Assembly (NCBI RefSeq): GCF_020736365.1
Contig: NZ_CP085988.1
Coordinates: forward strand, 2,920,001-2,984,000
Direction: 5' to 3'
Source: Clostridium sp. M62/1
GTDB lineage: Bacteria; Bacillota; Clostridia; Lachnospirales; Lachnospiraceae
DNA length: 64,000 nucleotides
This document shows positions 37,034 through 45,163 of the stretch, piece by piece. The position numbers and the translations under genes are program-made. Positions within the stretch are counted from its first letter, which is position 1; the number at the start of each line of letters is the position of its first letter. A model generated the notes under the pieces. It was not told the origin of the DNA. It did not search any database and saw nothing but the letters and a program-made list of their open reading frames with translations.

Positions 37034-37200
37034 CAATTTTAGTAACAGTTCAGCCATGCGAAGATTAGGACAGGAAAATGCGTTGAAAGCGTGCTTTCAT
37101 AAGAGTTTTCCTGTCCTAATCTTCATAGGGCGGACGCCAGACGCTTCTTGTCCGCTTCAAGCGGGCAAGAAGATATATGGCTGAACTGTTACCAATTTTA
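37034..37200. mobile_element. MITE-like insertion, IS66-type ends, with 8-bp target duplication
   Basis: A 151-bp element (37042-37192) ends in perfect 16-bp inverted repeats, GTAACAGTTCAGCCAT at the left and its complement at 37177-37192. It is flanked by the direct repeat CAATTTTA at 37034-37041 and 37193-37200. Inside are a 19-bp perfect hairpin (37060-37078 / 37106-37124, with a 6-bp minor stem in the loop) and a 12-bp hairpin (37144-37155 / 37161-37172). It has no transposase gene. IS66 elements are known for ends starting GTAA and 8-bp duplications, so an IS66 element elsewhere probably mobilised it. Confidence 0.85.
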
Positions 37201-37378
37201 TCATTTCTTAACATATAAATGTATCATTTTTTCACATTGTAAAATTTTTGTTCTGGGGCTCTCATATTTCAGTGCAAACCTGAGCATACTTTCCAACATA
37301 AAAACGCTGCGGCCCGAACGTCTGTCCCAGACTGTCGGCCATCTTTTTTCGCTGCAGCCCTATGAGAGGAGTTTTTTC

Positions 37379-38788
37379 ATGGAAATTTCTAATAAACTGG
37401 AGGTAAATCTGCGTCATTTTCATCAGCTCCTGCGGGTAAATGAAAATTTTGATGTGGTATACCGCGTGGTTCGGGTGGGGGATCGGGACGCCTGTGTCTA
37501 TTTCGTGGACGGCTTTGTGAAAGATGACACACTTTTGAGAATTCTTCAGGGCTTTTCCGCGGTCAGAGCCGATACAATGCCGAAAACAGCCCACGATTTC
37601 TCCAAACTCTATATCCCCTACTGTGAGGTGGGGCTCCTGACGGACGATGAGCAGATAGCGGTGCAGATCTTATCCGGCGTGCCCTGTCTTTTTATCGACG
37701 GCTATGACAAATGCTTTGCCATCGACTGCCGTACTTATCCGGCCAGAGGAGTGGCAGAGCCTGACAAGGACAAGGTTCTGCGCGGATCCCGGGACGGCTT
37801 TGTGGAGACGCTTGTGTTCAACACGGCCCTGATCCGGCGGCGCATCCGCGATCCACAGATGACCATTGAGATCATGCAGGCAGGCGATAAATCTCACACA
37901 GACATCGCCCTCTGCTATATGGATGGAAGGGTTGATAAAGAGCTTCTCTCCCGGATCAAAGGCAGGATTGAAAACCTGCAGGTGGACGCTCTGACTATGA
38001 ACCAGGAGAGTCTTGCCGAGTGCATTTATCCCTACAAATGGTACAATCCTTTCCCAAAATTCCGTTTTTCCGAAAGGCCTGACACGGCGGCAGCCTCTAT
38101 TCTGGAGGGCAGTCTTGTGATTCTGGTGGATAATTCGCCGGCTGCCATGATCCTGCCGTCCTCAATTTTCGACATTGTGGAGGAGGCGGACGATTACTAT
38201 TTTCCGCCTTTTACAGGAACTTATCTGCGCCTTTCCAGACTGGTGATCTCCTTCCTCACCCTGTTTCTGACGCCTGTGTGGCTGCTGTTTATGCAGAATC
38301 CCCAGTGGATTCCCCACTGGCTGGAATTTATCCGCCTCTCTGACGAGATCCATGTGGCGCTGATTTTCCAGCTGCTGATTCTGGAATTTGCCATAGACGG
38401 ACTGCGGCTGGCGGCAGTAAACACCCCCAGCATGCTGACAACTCCCCTGAGCGTGATCGCCGGAATCGTGCTGGGTGAATACTCCGTTAAATCCGGCTGG
38501 TTTAACAGTGAGACCATGCTCTACATGGCCTTTGTGACAATCGCCAACTACTCCCAGTCCAGCTATGAGCTGGGATATGCCCTCAAATTTATGCGGGTGC
38601 TTCTGCTGATTCTGACCTCTGTCTTTAACCTGTGGGGCTTCATTGCAGGAACTGTTTTCTGCCTTGCCGCCCTCATCTTTAACAGGACAATCGCAGGAAA
38701 GAGCTATATTTACCCGCTGATCCCCTTCAGCTTTTCTGAACTGAAAAAAAGAATCGTCCGGACAAGGCTGCCACACACAAGAAATTAA
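37379..38788 (+). CDS. Spore germination protein, GerA family (SpoVAF-like)
   Basis: 469 aa. The N-terminal cytoplasmic domain (VVRVGDRDACVYFVDGFVKD) and the segments PYKWYNPFPKFRFSERPDTA and EGSLVILVDNSP are typical of GerAA/SpoVAF proteins; the C-terminal half has about five membrane helices. It sits in the spore inner membrane and acts in germinant response or ion release. ATG 37379 follows GAGAGGAG; the frame runs upstream into the MITE, which I exclude. No GerB or GerC partner is adjacent, so it is an orphan, closest to SpoVAF. Confidence 0.9.
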   Translation: MEISNKLEVNLRHFHQLLRVNENFDVVYRVVRVGDRDACVYFVDGFVKDDTLLRILQGFSAVRADTMPKTAHDFSKLYIPYCEVGLLTDDEQIAVQILSGVPCLFIDGYDKCFAIDCRTYPARGVAEPDKDKVLRGSRDGFVETLVFNTALIRRRIRDPQMTIEIMQAGDKSHTDIALCYMDGRVDKELLSRIKGRIENLQVDALTMNQESLAECIYPYKWYNPFPKFRFSERPDTAAASILEGSLVILVDNSPAAMILPSSIFDIVEEADDYYFPPFTGTYLRLSRLVISFLTLFLTPVWLLFMQNPQWIPHWLEFIRLSDEIHVALIFQLLILEFAIDGLRLAAVNTPSMLTTPLSVIAGIVLGEYSVKSGWFNSETMLYMAFVTIANYSQSSYELGYALKFMRVLLLILTSVFNLWGFIAGTVFCLAALIFNRTIAGKSYIYPLIPFSFSELKKRIVRTRLPHTRN

Positions 38789-38816
38789 ATTCCGTCGTTT
38801 CTTCGTTTCTTCTTTT

Positions 38817-40232
38817 TCACTCAAGAGCGGCCTTCAGCCGCAGCAGAGCCTCCTCATACTGGCTGGAGGGTAGGGATGCGCAGGAGAGCAGAAGCCGTTT
38901 TACTCCTGCCTCCTCCCCGCACTGCTCTCCCTGTTCCACTGTGCGGATTCCCACTCCCGACGCCTTGGCGCGCTCCCTGATCTCCCTGTGTGAAAGTTTC
39001 GTCTTAAGCTCCATCAGCACAAGAAATCCTGCCTCTCCCAGACAGGCCTTCGCCTTATCCCCGAACACTTTCTCAATTTCAGCTCCAAGGAGCTTTGCCT
39101 TCTGGCTGTACAGCCTTCTGGATTTTCTTATCTGCCCTTCCAGGTGGCCGTCCCGGATAAACTGACAGAGAGCAATCTGTTCTGCCTTTGACGCTGTCTG
39201 GTTATAAAATTTTCCTCTATTTTTATATACGTCCAGGAGTTCAGGCGCAAGCACCATAAAACTCAGACGGATGGACGGCAGAAGAAGCCTGGAAAATGTC
39301 CCCATATAGACTACCCCGCGCCCTCCCGAAAGCCCCTGAAGGGATGAGACAGGACGGCTGTAATAGCAGAACTCACTGTTATAGTCATCCTCAATGATAA
39401 GGACATCCCGCTTCCTGGCCTCCCTTATAAGTTCCATCCGCTCTCTCATCCCCATCACATCTCCCCAGCTTGTCAGCTGTGACGGCGTCAGATAATAGAT
39501 GCTGCCGGGAGCAGGCATTTTCCCCTCTGCGGGCATTCCGGTGACATGAAAGCCGTGATCCTCGAAAATCGTGCGGCCCTGATGGAATCCCGGGTTATGC
39601 ATGATCACCTGTCTCCTCTCCTTTACCATGGGGCAGAGGATATTCAAAAGACTCTGCACGCCTGCTCCCACCACAATCTGCTCCGGCGTACAGATCACAT
39701 TTCTGTGGCGGTTCAGATAGCGGCAGAGTTCCTCCCTCAATTCAGCCTCTCCCTGAGGTTCGCCGTAGGAAAGCAGCCTTTCATCCTGCCTGAGGGCGCT
39801 CTTTACATACCGCCTCCACACCTCGAACCGGAAACTTTCCCGATCGACACGGGAAGAAGAGAAGTCAAAGGGAAGCTCTGCCTCTCTCTCCTGCTTTCGG
39901 TTCTCCCACTCCTCTTTTTGGGCCTTGGCAAATTCTGTCACATAGTAGCCGCTTTGAGGCCTTGACACAATATATCCCTCCGCAGCCAGCATCATATAGG
40001 CCGTTTCCACCGTTGTCCTTGAAAGCTCAAGCTGTACGGAACATTTCCGGATGGACGGCAGTTTCGTTCCCGGCCGCAGCATGCCTGAGCGGATCAGCTC
40101 CCTGTAGTACTCATATACCTGAAGGTACAGCAGATCCTGACCGTTCCCCCCATCTCCCAGAACCAGTCTTTTCTCCTCTCTGGCTGTCTTCCCCAGCCTT
40201 ACCGTCTCTGTCAGTGGCATTTTCCGATTCAA
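38817..40232 (-). CDS. MocR/PdxR-type regulator (GntR domain fused to aminotransferase domain)
   Basis: 471 aa. The N-terminal GntR winged helix (LRPGTKLPSIRKCSVQLELS) is joined to a fold-type I aminotransferase-like domain with IIEDDYNSEFCYYSRPV. In this family the PLP Lys normally lies in GTFSKxLxP; here the segment is GTFSRLLLPSIRL, so that Lys is Arg. The gene is divergent from the EamA exporter gene, 302 bp apart, and probably controls it. Effector unknown. An in-frame Met at residue 5 is an alternative start. Confidence 0.92.
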   Translation of the reverse strand: MNRKMPLTETVRLGKTAREEKRLVLGDGGNGQDLLYLQVYEYYRELIRSGMLRPGTKLPSIRKCSVQLELSRTTVETAYMMLAAEGYIVSRPQSGYYVTEFAKAQKEEWENRKQEREAELPFDFSSSRVDRESFRFEVWRRYVKSALRQDERLLSYGEPQGEAELREELCRYLNRHRNVICTPEQIVVGAGVQSLLNILCPMVKERRQVIMHNPGFHQGRTIFEDHGFHVTGMPAEGKMPAPGSIYYLTPSQLTSWGDVMGMRERMELIREARKRDVLIIEDDYNSEFCYYSRPVSSLQGLSGGRGVVYMGTFSRLLLPSIRLSFMVLAPELLDVYKNRGKFYNQTASKAEQIALCQFIRDGHLEGQIRKSRRLYSQKAKLLGAEIEKVFGDKAKACLGEAGFLVLMELKTKLSHREIRERAKASGVGIRTVEQGEQCGEEAGVKRLLLSCASLPSSQYEEALLRLKAALE

Positions 40233-40331
40233 TCCATTCTCCCCATTTCCTGATTTTGCTGTTTTTGTCTGTCAATCTTTTTCATCATACCATCAATTTC
40301 TGTGAAAGTCACTTTTTCTTTCTGTTTTTTC

Positions 40332-40361
40332 TTTACCCCAGGCGGAGTTTTCCCTTATAAT
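40332..40361 (+). promoter_or_regulatory. Candidate promoter of the EamA-MerR genes
   Basis: TTTACC (40332-40337), 18-bp spacer, TATAAT (40356-40361). It lies within the 302-bp gap between the divergent MocR and EamA genes (40233-40534). The leader to ATG 40535 would be about 165 nt. Nothing else is recognised in the gap, apart from a short GTGA-AAG-TCAC palindrome at 40302-40312. Confidence 0.6.
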
Positions 40362-40534
40362 AGAGCCGTCGCTTGAAAGGCTTGCTCTCTGTCTCTTTTT
40401 CCTGTCAGAACCGGAGGCAAAAAAAAGCGGCGGGAGAAAAAACGGACAGGCCCAAAGATGTTCCCCGAGGCACATTGAAGCAGCCTGCTGTCTGCCCAGC
40501 GGCAAATATGAAACACAGAAATGGAGATATAACT

Positions 40535-41437
40535 ATGACTCAACCAAACACGCTCCGAGGCATCCTGTCTGCCCTGGCAGGCGGCATCCTCTGGGGATTT
40601 TCAGGAACCTGCGGACAGTTCCTCTTTTCCTTTGAAGCCGTCGACCCCTCATGGCTCACCGTCACGAGAATGCTTTTCGCCGGAATCGTCCTGTTAGCTG
40701 TATCCTTTCCCGGCCACCGCACTGCCATGAAAGGAATCCTGACAGAAAAAAGCAGCCTGATCAGACTGCTTCTCTTTTCTGTCCTCGGTCTTACGACCTG
40801 CCAGCTTACCTACCTGACTGCCATCTCCTATTCAAATGCTGGTACCGCCACAGTTCTTCAGTACCTGGGGCCTGCCCTGATCATGGTCGTCTCCTGTTTT
40901 CTGGCAAGGCGGCTGCCTTCAGGGAAGGAGGTATTTGCCATTGTTCTGGCCGTCTCAGGCACCTTTCTGCTGGCAACCCACGGTAAGCCAGATTCTCTGG
41001 TCATCTCTCCAGAAGGGCTTTCCTGGGGACTTTCCTCTGCCGTTGCCCTCGTACTCTATACCATGCTTCCGGGCAGTCTCATCGCCCGCTGGGGAAGCAC
41101 CGTTGTCACTGGCTATGGGATGCTCATCGGAGGGATCTTCCTCTTCTTTCTGACCGGATACTGGAATTACCGCATATCCTTTTCCCCTGCCATGGTGATG
41201 GGTGTGGCAGCTATTGTCGTTCTGGGAACAGCTCTGGCCTTTACGCTCTATCTTCAGGGGGTCAGCGATATAGGCTCCGTAAAGGCCAGCATGCTGGCCT
41301 GTATTGAACCTGTTTCCGCCACTGTGATTTCCGCGCTCTGGCTGCACACCAGCTTCACGACTGTGGACATTGCCGGGCTTGCACTGATTGTCACAGCAGT
41401 CCTCATGCTCAGCCGGAAAGGGAAGGGTACAGAATGA
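40535..41437 (+). CDS. EamA/DMT family transporter
   Basis: 300 aa, ten membrane helices in two EamA repeats (first GILSALAGGILWGFSGTCGQ, second from about residue 155, GLSWGLSSAVALVLYTMLPG). The family exports or imports amino acids and similar metabolites. ATG 40535 follows GGAGATATAACT; the frame is open to 40373 without support. The 3' end overlaps the MerR gene by 4 bp, so the two are coupled. A MocR-type regulator gene lies divergent. Confidence 0.92.
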   Translation: MTQPNTLRGILSALAGGILWGFSGTCGQFLFSFEAVDPSWLTVTRMLFAGIVLLAVSFPGHRTAMKGILTEKSSLIRLLLFSVLGLTTCQLTYLTAISYSNAGTATVLQYLGPALIMVVSCFLARRLPSGKEVFAIVLAVSGTFLLATHGKPDSLVISPEGLSWGLSSAVALVLYTMLPGSLIARWGSTVVTGYGMLIGGIFLFFLTGYWNYRISFSPAMVMGVAAIVVLGTALAFTLYLQGVSDIGSVKASMLACIEPVSATVISALWLHTSFTTVDIAGLALIVTAVLMLSRKGKGTE

Positions 41438-42267
41438 ATCAGGGACGCTATCTCATAGGGGAAGTAAGCAAAATTACGGGTATTTCCAGGGATACCCCGC
41501 ATTTTTACAGCAAGACGGGGCTTCTCGTGCCAGATTACACCGATGAGTCCAACCAGTACCGGTATTATTCCCGTTTCAATCTCTGGCAGCTGGATATTAT
41601 TACCACCTGCCGGAAACTGAATATTCCTCTGAAACGGATTCGCCAGATTCTGGGCTCCCATGACAATAAGAAGGTTACAGAGCTTTTAATGGAATACAGA
41701 AGTGAGGCACTGCGGCTCAGCGATTTTTACAGACAGGTAGCGGACGACATCTCCTGGTATGAGGCTGAGAATGAAAAAATTGATGAGGCTGCCCGTTCTC
41801 TGGATCACGGCATTTCCGAAATCCGCCTCAAAACCCTTCCGGCCGAGACGGTAATTGCCGGAGTGATGAAGCGCGACGAAACCTCCTACCATGCGAATCT
41901 TCAGGAGGCTGTGAGTACCGGGCTGCAAAGGGCCGGATCTATCCGGCGCAAATACGGCTACATGATTGATCCGCAGTTTATGTGTCAGGGACAGTTTTAT
42001 AAATTCCGGGAATACATCAAGCCAGACGGCGTTCCTCTCCCTCTTGAAAACCCGGACACACTCTATACAATACCGGCCGGAAAGTATGCTGTTTTTATTC
42101 TGCATATTATGGATGATCAGGCTGACTTCGGGCCATTTCTCAGATGGCTTGATGAAAATGGCTGGGAAACAGATGCCGTGTACGCTGATGAGCTGGGAAT
42201 GCAGCTTTTCGATTACATAAAGGATTACTACTGCGAGGTGAAGGCTCACCTGGTAAAAAAGAACTGA
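41434..42267 (+). CDS. MerR family regulator with GyrI-like effector domain
   Basis: 277 aa. The N-terminal MerR helix-turn-helix and wing (YLIGEVSKITGISRDTPHFY, NQYRYYSRFNLWQLD) is followed by a coiled coil and a C-terminal GyrI/AraC-effector-type domain (from about residue 130). This is the BmrR/Mta layout that senses bulky organic compounds. Its ATG overlaps the EamA stop. The MATE gene downstream has a promoter with the 19-bp spacer used by MerR activators, so this protein probably switches on the pump. Confidence 0.9.
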   Translation: MNQGRYLIGEVSKITGISRDTPHFYSKTGLLVPDYTDESNQYRYYSRFNLWQLDIITTCRKLNIPLKRIRQILGSHDNKKVTELLMEYRSEALRLSDFYRQVADDISWYEAENEKIDEAARSLDHGISEIRLKTLPAETVIAGVMKRDETSYHANLQEAVSTGLQRAGSIRRKYGYMIDPQFMCQGQFYKFREYIKPDGVPLPLENPDTLYTIPAGKYAVFILHIMDDQADFGPFLRWLDENGWETDAVYADELGMQLFDYIKDYYCEVKAHLVKKN

Positions 42268-42348
42268 AGGATCAGAATCCGTCCCCAAAAGAGTACTCCG
42301 CCGTCTGAATCTCGCCTCCGGAAATTTTCCTTCCACTAAAATTTTATC

Positions 42349-42379
42349 TTGACTGTGTAGTTACTCCATACTTTATGAT
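42349..42379 (+). promoter_or_regulatory. MerR-type promoter of the MATE gene (19-bp spacer)
   Basis: TTGACT (42349-42354), 19-bp spacer, TATGAT (42374-42379). The spacer carries an imperfect dyad, GTGTAGTTACTCCATAC. Promoters of this kind need a MerR activator to untwist the DNA. The start lies about 20 bp ahead of the MATE ATG. Confidence 0.72.
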
Positions 42380-42406
42380 ATCCACCAAAAGAAAGGAGAA
42401 TTGACT

Positions 42407-43747
42407 ATGCAGCAGCCATCTATATGGAACCGCCTCATCAAGCTATCGCTACCTGTCATGTTTTCGCTCCTGATTCAGTCCATCTACAATATCGCTGACA
42501 GCTATTTTGTCGCCCGGTATTCTTCTGACGGACTGGCAGCCCTTTCCCTGATTTATCCGATTCAGCTCTTTATGACAGCTCTCGCCACAGGTACCGGAAG
42601 CGGACTCGGTCTTCTGGTATCTCACATGGACGGACAAAAAGCAGGGGGCTCCTCTGAAATGATCAGAGAGAAACATTCTCTGATTGCCAGCGGCCTTTTT
42701 CTCGGGATTTTCAACTATCTCATCTTTACCCTGACAGCCATGTGGGGAATCTGCGGATACTTTTCCATTTCCTCCAGTCAGCAGGCCGTCAGGGAAAGCG
42801 GACTTCAGTATGCCCATATCGTATTCCTGTTTTCCTTTGGCCTGTTTGCAGAGGCTAATGCCACCAAGCTCCTTCAGGCAAAAGGAAACACCGTTCTGCC
42901 CATGCTTGCCCAGATTGCCGGAGCCGTTTTGAATATCCTCCTGGATCCCATTCTGATCTATGGCCTCTTCGGACTTCCCGCCATGGGAATACGTGGAGCT
43001 GCTGTCGCCACCGTTCTCGGGCAGTGGCTGGCCATGTTCATCGTGATCCTCCCTGTTTTCCGGCGTTTTCCCGTGTTCAGCGGACGTGTGCTGCCTGCTG
43101 ACTGCATTAGAGTTTACCGGGCAGGGCTTCCGGCTATCGCCATGCAGTCCCTCAACACTCTCTATATTGTCGGACTCAATCTGGTCCTGAAGCAGTTTTC
43201 TGAGAGCGCAGTTTTAGTTCTGGGCATCTACTACAAGCTTCAGACCTTTTTCTTCATTCCCCTCATGGGGCTTCAGCAGGTTATCCTGCCTTTAATCAGT
43301 TTTTACCACGGAGCAGAACAGCCCCAGCGGGAGCGGCAGGTGCTTGGCTGCTCCATAAAACTCTCCCTGGCTGTCATGCTCACCGCCCTGGGTGCATTTA
43401 TGATCGCCCCCGAAGGCCTTCTTTCCATCTTCACAGCCGAACTGGCTGTCCTCTCCATCGGCTGCATCGGGCTTCGGATCATCTCCCTCAGTTTCCCGTT
43501 CGCCGCCCTGGGAATGATGTATACCGTATATTTTCAGAGCGCCGGGCGAGGGAGAACCAGCCTGCTGGTGACTGTGCTTCGCCAGGTCGTTCTCCTGGTC
43601 CCCCTGGCCTGGCTGTTCCACTATAAGGGGCTGACCTTTGTCTGGTTTACTTTTCCTGTCACGGAAATTTTTGTGGCAGCGGTATGTCTTATGCTGGATC
43701 GCCCGCGGCCGGCTACATGGGCCCGAAATGAATTGCCTGCGCGATAA
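42407..43747 (+). CDS. MATE family efflux transporter (second copy)
   Basis: 446 aa, 12 membrane helices. The N-terminus WNRLIKLSLPVMFSLLIQSI and the following NIADSYFVARYSSDG are typical. ATG 42407 has AAGGAG eight bases upstream; a TTG six bases earlier is too close. Probably a drug pump controlled by the MerR gene immediately upstream. The 3' end overlaps the convergent YfcC gene by 35 bp (43713-43747), so no shared terminator can lie between them. Confidence 0.92.
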   Translation: MQQPSIWNRLIKLSLPVMFSLLIQSIYNIADSYFVARYSSDGLAALSLIYPIQLFMTALATGTGSGLGLLVSHMDGQKAGGSSEMIREKHSLIASGLFLGIFNYLIFTLTAMWGICGYFSISSSQQAVRESGLQYAHIVFLFSFGLFAEANATKLLQAKGNTVLPMLAQIAGAVLNILLDPILIYGLFGLPAMGIRGAAVATVLGQWLAMFIVILPVFRRFPVFSGRVLPADCIRVYRAGLPAIAMQSLNTLYIVGLNLVLKQFSESAVLVLGIYYKLQTFFFIPLMGLQQVILPLISFYHGAEQPQRERQVLGCSIKLSLAVMLTALGAFMIAPEGLLSIFTAELAVLSIGCIGLRIISLSFPFAALGMMYTVYFQSAGRGRTSLLVTVLRQVVLLVPLAWLFHYKGLTFVWFTFPVTEIFVAAVCLMLDRPRPATWARNELPAR

Positions 43748-45116
43748 TCAAAAGCACAGCTCCCACCAGAAGCCAGATGAGAAACAGCTTCCACATAAAT
43801 TTCATCCATCTGTCATATGGAATATTCGCCGCGCTGATAATGCCCATCAGAGCGGTGGAGGTGGGCAGTACATAGTTGCAGAAGCCATCCCCGAAGTTAA
43901 AGGCCAGAACCGCCGTCTGCCTGGTCACGCCCAGCAGATCGGAAAGCGGCGTCATAATCGGCATCACCGCTGCCGCCTGCCCGCTTCCCGATGTGAGAAA
44001 TACATTGATAATCGTATTGGCCAAAAGCATAGCCGGAGCCTGAAGAACGGACGGGACGCTGGAAAGGCCGCCTGCCAGTGCATGAACCACTGTGTCAATA
44101 ATATTCCCCGCAGTCAGAATGCTTCCGATTGCCGTTGCCATTCCGATAATAAATGCCGCGCTCAGCATTTTTTTGCAGCCGTCCAGGAAGTCCTTTGAAA
44201 TTCTGGACGGGCCAAATCCGGCAATCGCACCGGCAGCGATGGCAAGCCCCAGGAACATGGCGGCTGTTTCCTCCATATCCCAGTCAAGCTTCACTCCCCC
44301 GTATACAATTGCTATGAGAGCTGCAAAGAAGGCTGCCATAATCAAAGCTTTCCGAAGGTTCATGCTTCCAAAGGATTCCAGATCTGCGCGATCCTTAAAA
44401 TCACTCTGTCTGTCCAGATCGTACATGGGGCTTAATTCCGGATTTTTGTGAATCCTCATGGCATATCGGATCAGATACACATTCGTGACCACGTAGAACA
44501 CGCCGAAACAGACAAACCGGTATCCAAAACCTGAGTACAGCGGCAGCTCCGCAATCTTCTGTGCCACGATGGTGGTATTGATGTTTAACGGACCTGTGGA
44601 AAATCCCACAGCTCCTCCCAGCAGAATAATGGATGCGCCTGTGATGGAATCAAGCCCCATCGCCATGGCAAGCATTACCATAATCGGCGCAAAGGCGATA
44701 AACAGGTTAACCCCCTGGGTGGTGCAGATCAGACCGAATACCAGTGTCAGAAGGGGGATAAAAATATAGAGCCTGCCGGAAAAGGTTTTAGCCAGCTTTG
44801 CCACAACCGCGTGAAGCGCCCCGGTCTGTGTCACCATATGGAAGGCTCCTCCCGCAAACAGAATCACCAGCATCAGGTCGATCTGCTTGATGAATGCCTT
44901 GACAATATACAGCGGTATCAGAAGCGGATTTACAGGTGTCCTGGCAATATAGGAAAACTGGCTCGGATCAATGACCTTAATCCCCTCTGCATTCTCAAAT
45001 CTTGCATACTCCCCGGCCGGAATGATCCAGGTCAGAGCAACTGCCGCCAGAATAATGGTGAAAATGATCACAAATGTATGGGGCATCTTAAATGGTTTCT
45101 TCGTTTTTTCGCTCAT
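43713..45116 (-). CDS. YfcC family transporter
   Basis: 467 aa, about 12 membrane helices. YfcC/ArcD-like segments include GEYARFENAEGIKVIDPSQF near the N-terminus and the paired GSGQAAAVMPIMTPLSDLL and FGDGFCNYVLPTSTALMGII re-entrant-type loops. Such carriers move C4-dicarboxylates, basic amino acids or small peptides. ATG 45116 follows AGAGAGGA. It lies 47 bp after the M20 hydrolase gene, which fits uptake of an acylated amino acid or peptide that the hydrolase then splits. Confidence 0.9.
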   Translation of the reverse strand: MSEKTKKPFKMPHTFVIIFTIILAAVALTWIIPAGEYARFENAEGIKVIDPSQFSYIARTPVNPLLIPLYIVKAFIKQIDLMLVILFAGGAFHMVTQTGALHAVVAKLAKTFSGRLYIFIPLLTLVFGLICTTQGVNLFIAFAPIMVMLAMAMGLDSITGASIILLGGAVGFSTGPLNINTTIVAQKIAELPLYSGFGYRFVCFGVFYVVTNVYLIRYAMRIHKNPELSPMYDLDRQSDFKDRADLESFGSMNLRKALIMAAFFAALIAIVYGGVKLDWDMEETAAMFLGLAIAAGAIAGFGPSRISKDFLDGCKKMLSAAFIIGMATAIGSILTAGNIIDTVVHALAGGLSSVPSVLQAPAMLLANTIINVFLTSGSGQAAAVMPIMTPLSDLLGVTRQTAVLAFNFGDGFCNYVLPTSTALMGIISAANIPYDRWMKFMWKLFLIWLLVGAVLLIIAQAIHFGPM

Positions 45117-45163
45117 ATGTGTTGTCCTCTCTTTTGCAGCTCTATGAAAAAAGGGCTGTACAT

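Noticed and set aside
37148..37378. 77-codon N-terminal extension of the germination protein
   Set aside because: It starts inside the MITE and lacks family similarity; ATG 37379 has a proper ribosome site.
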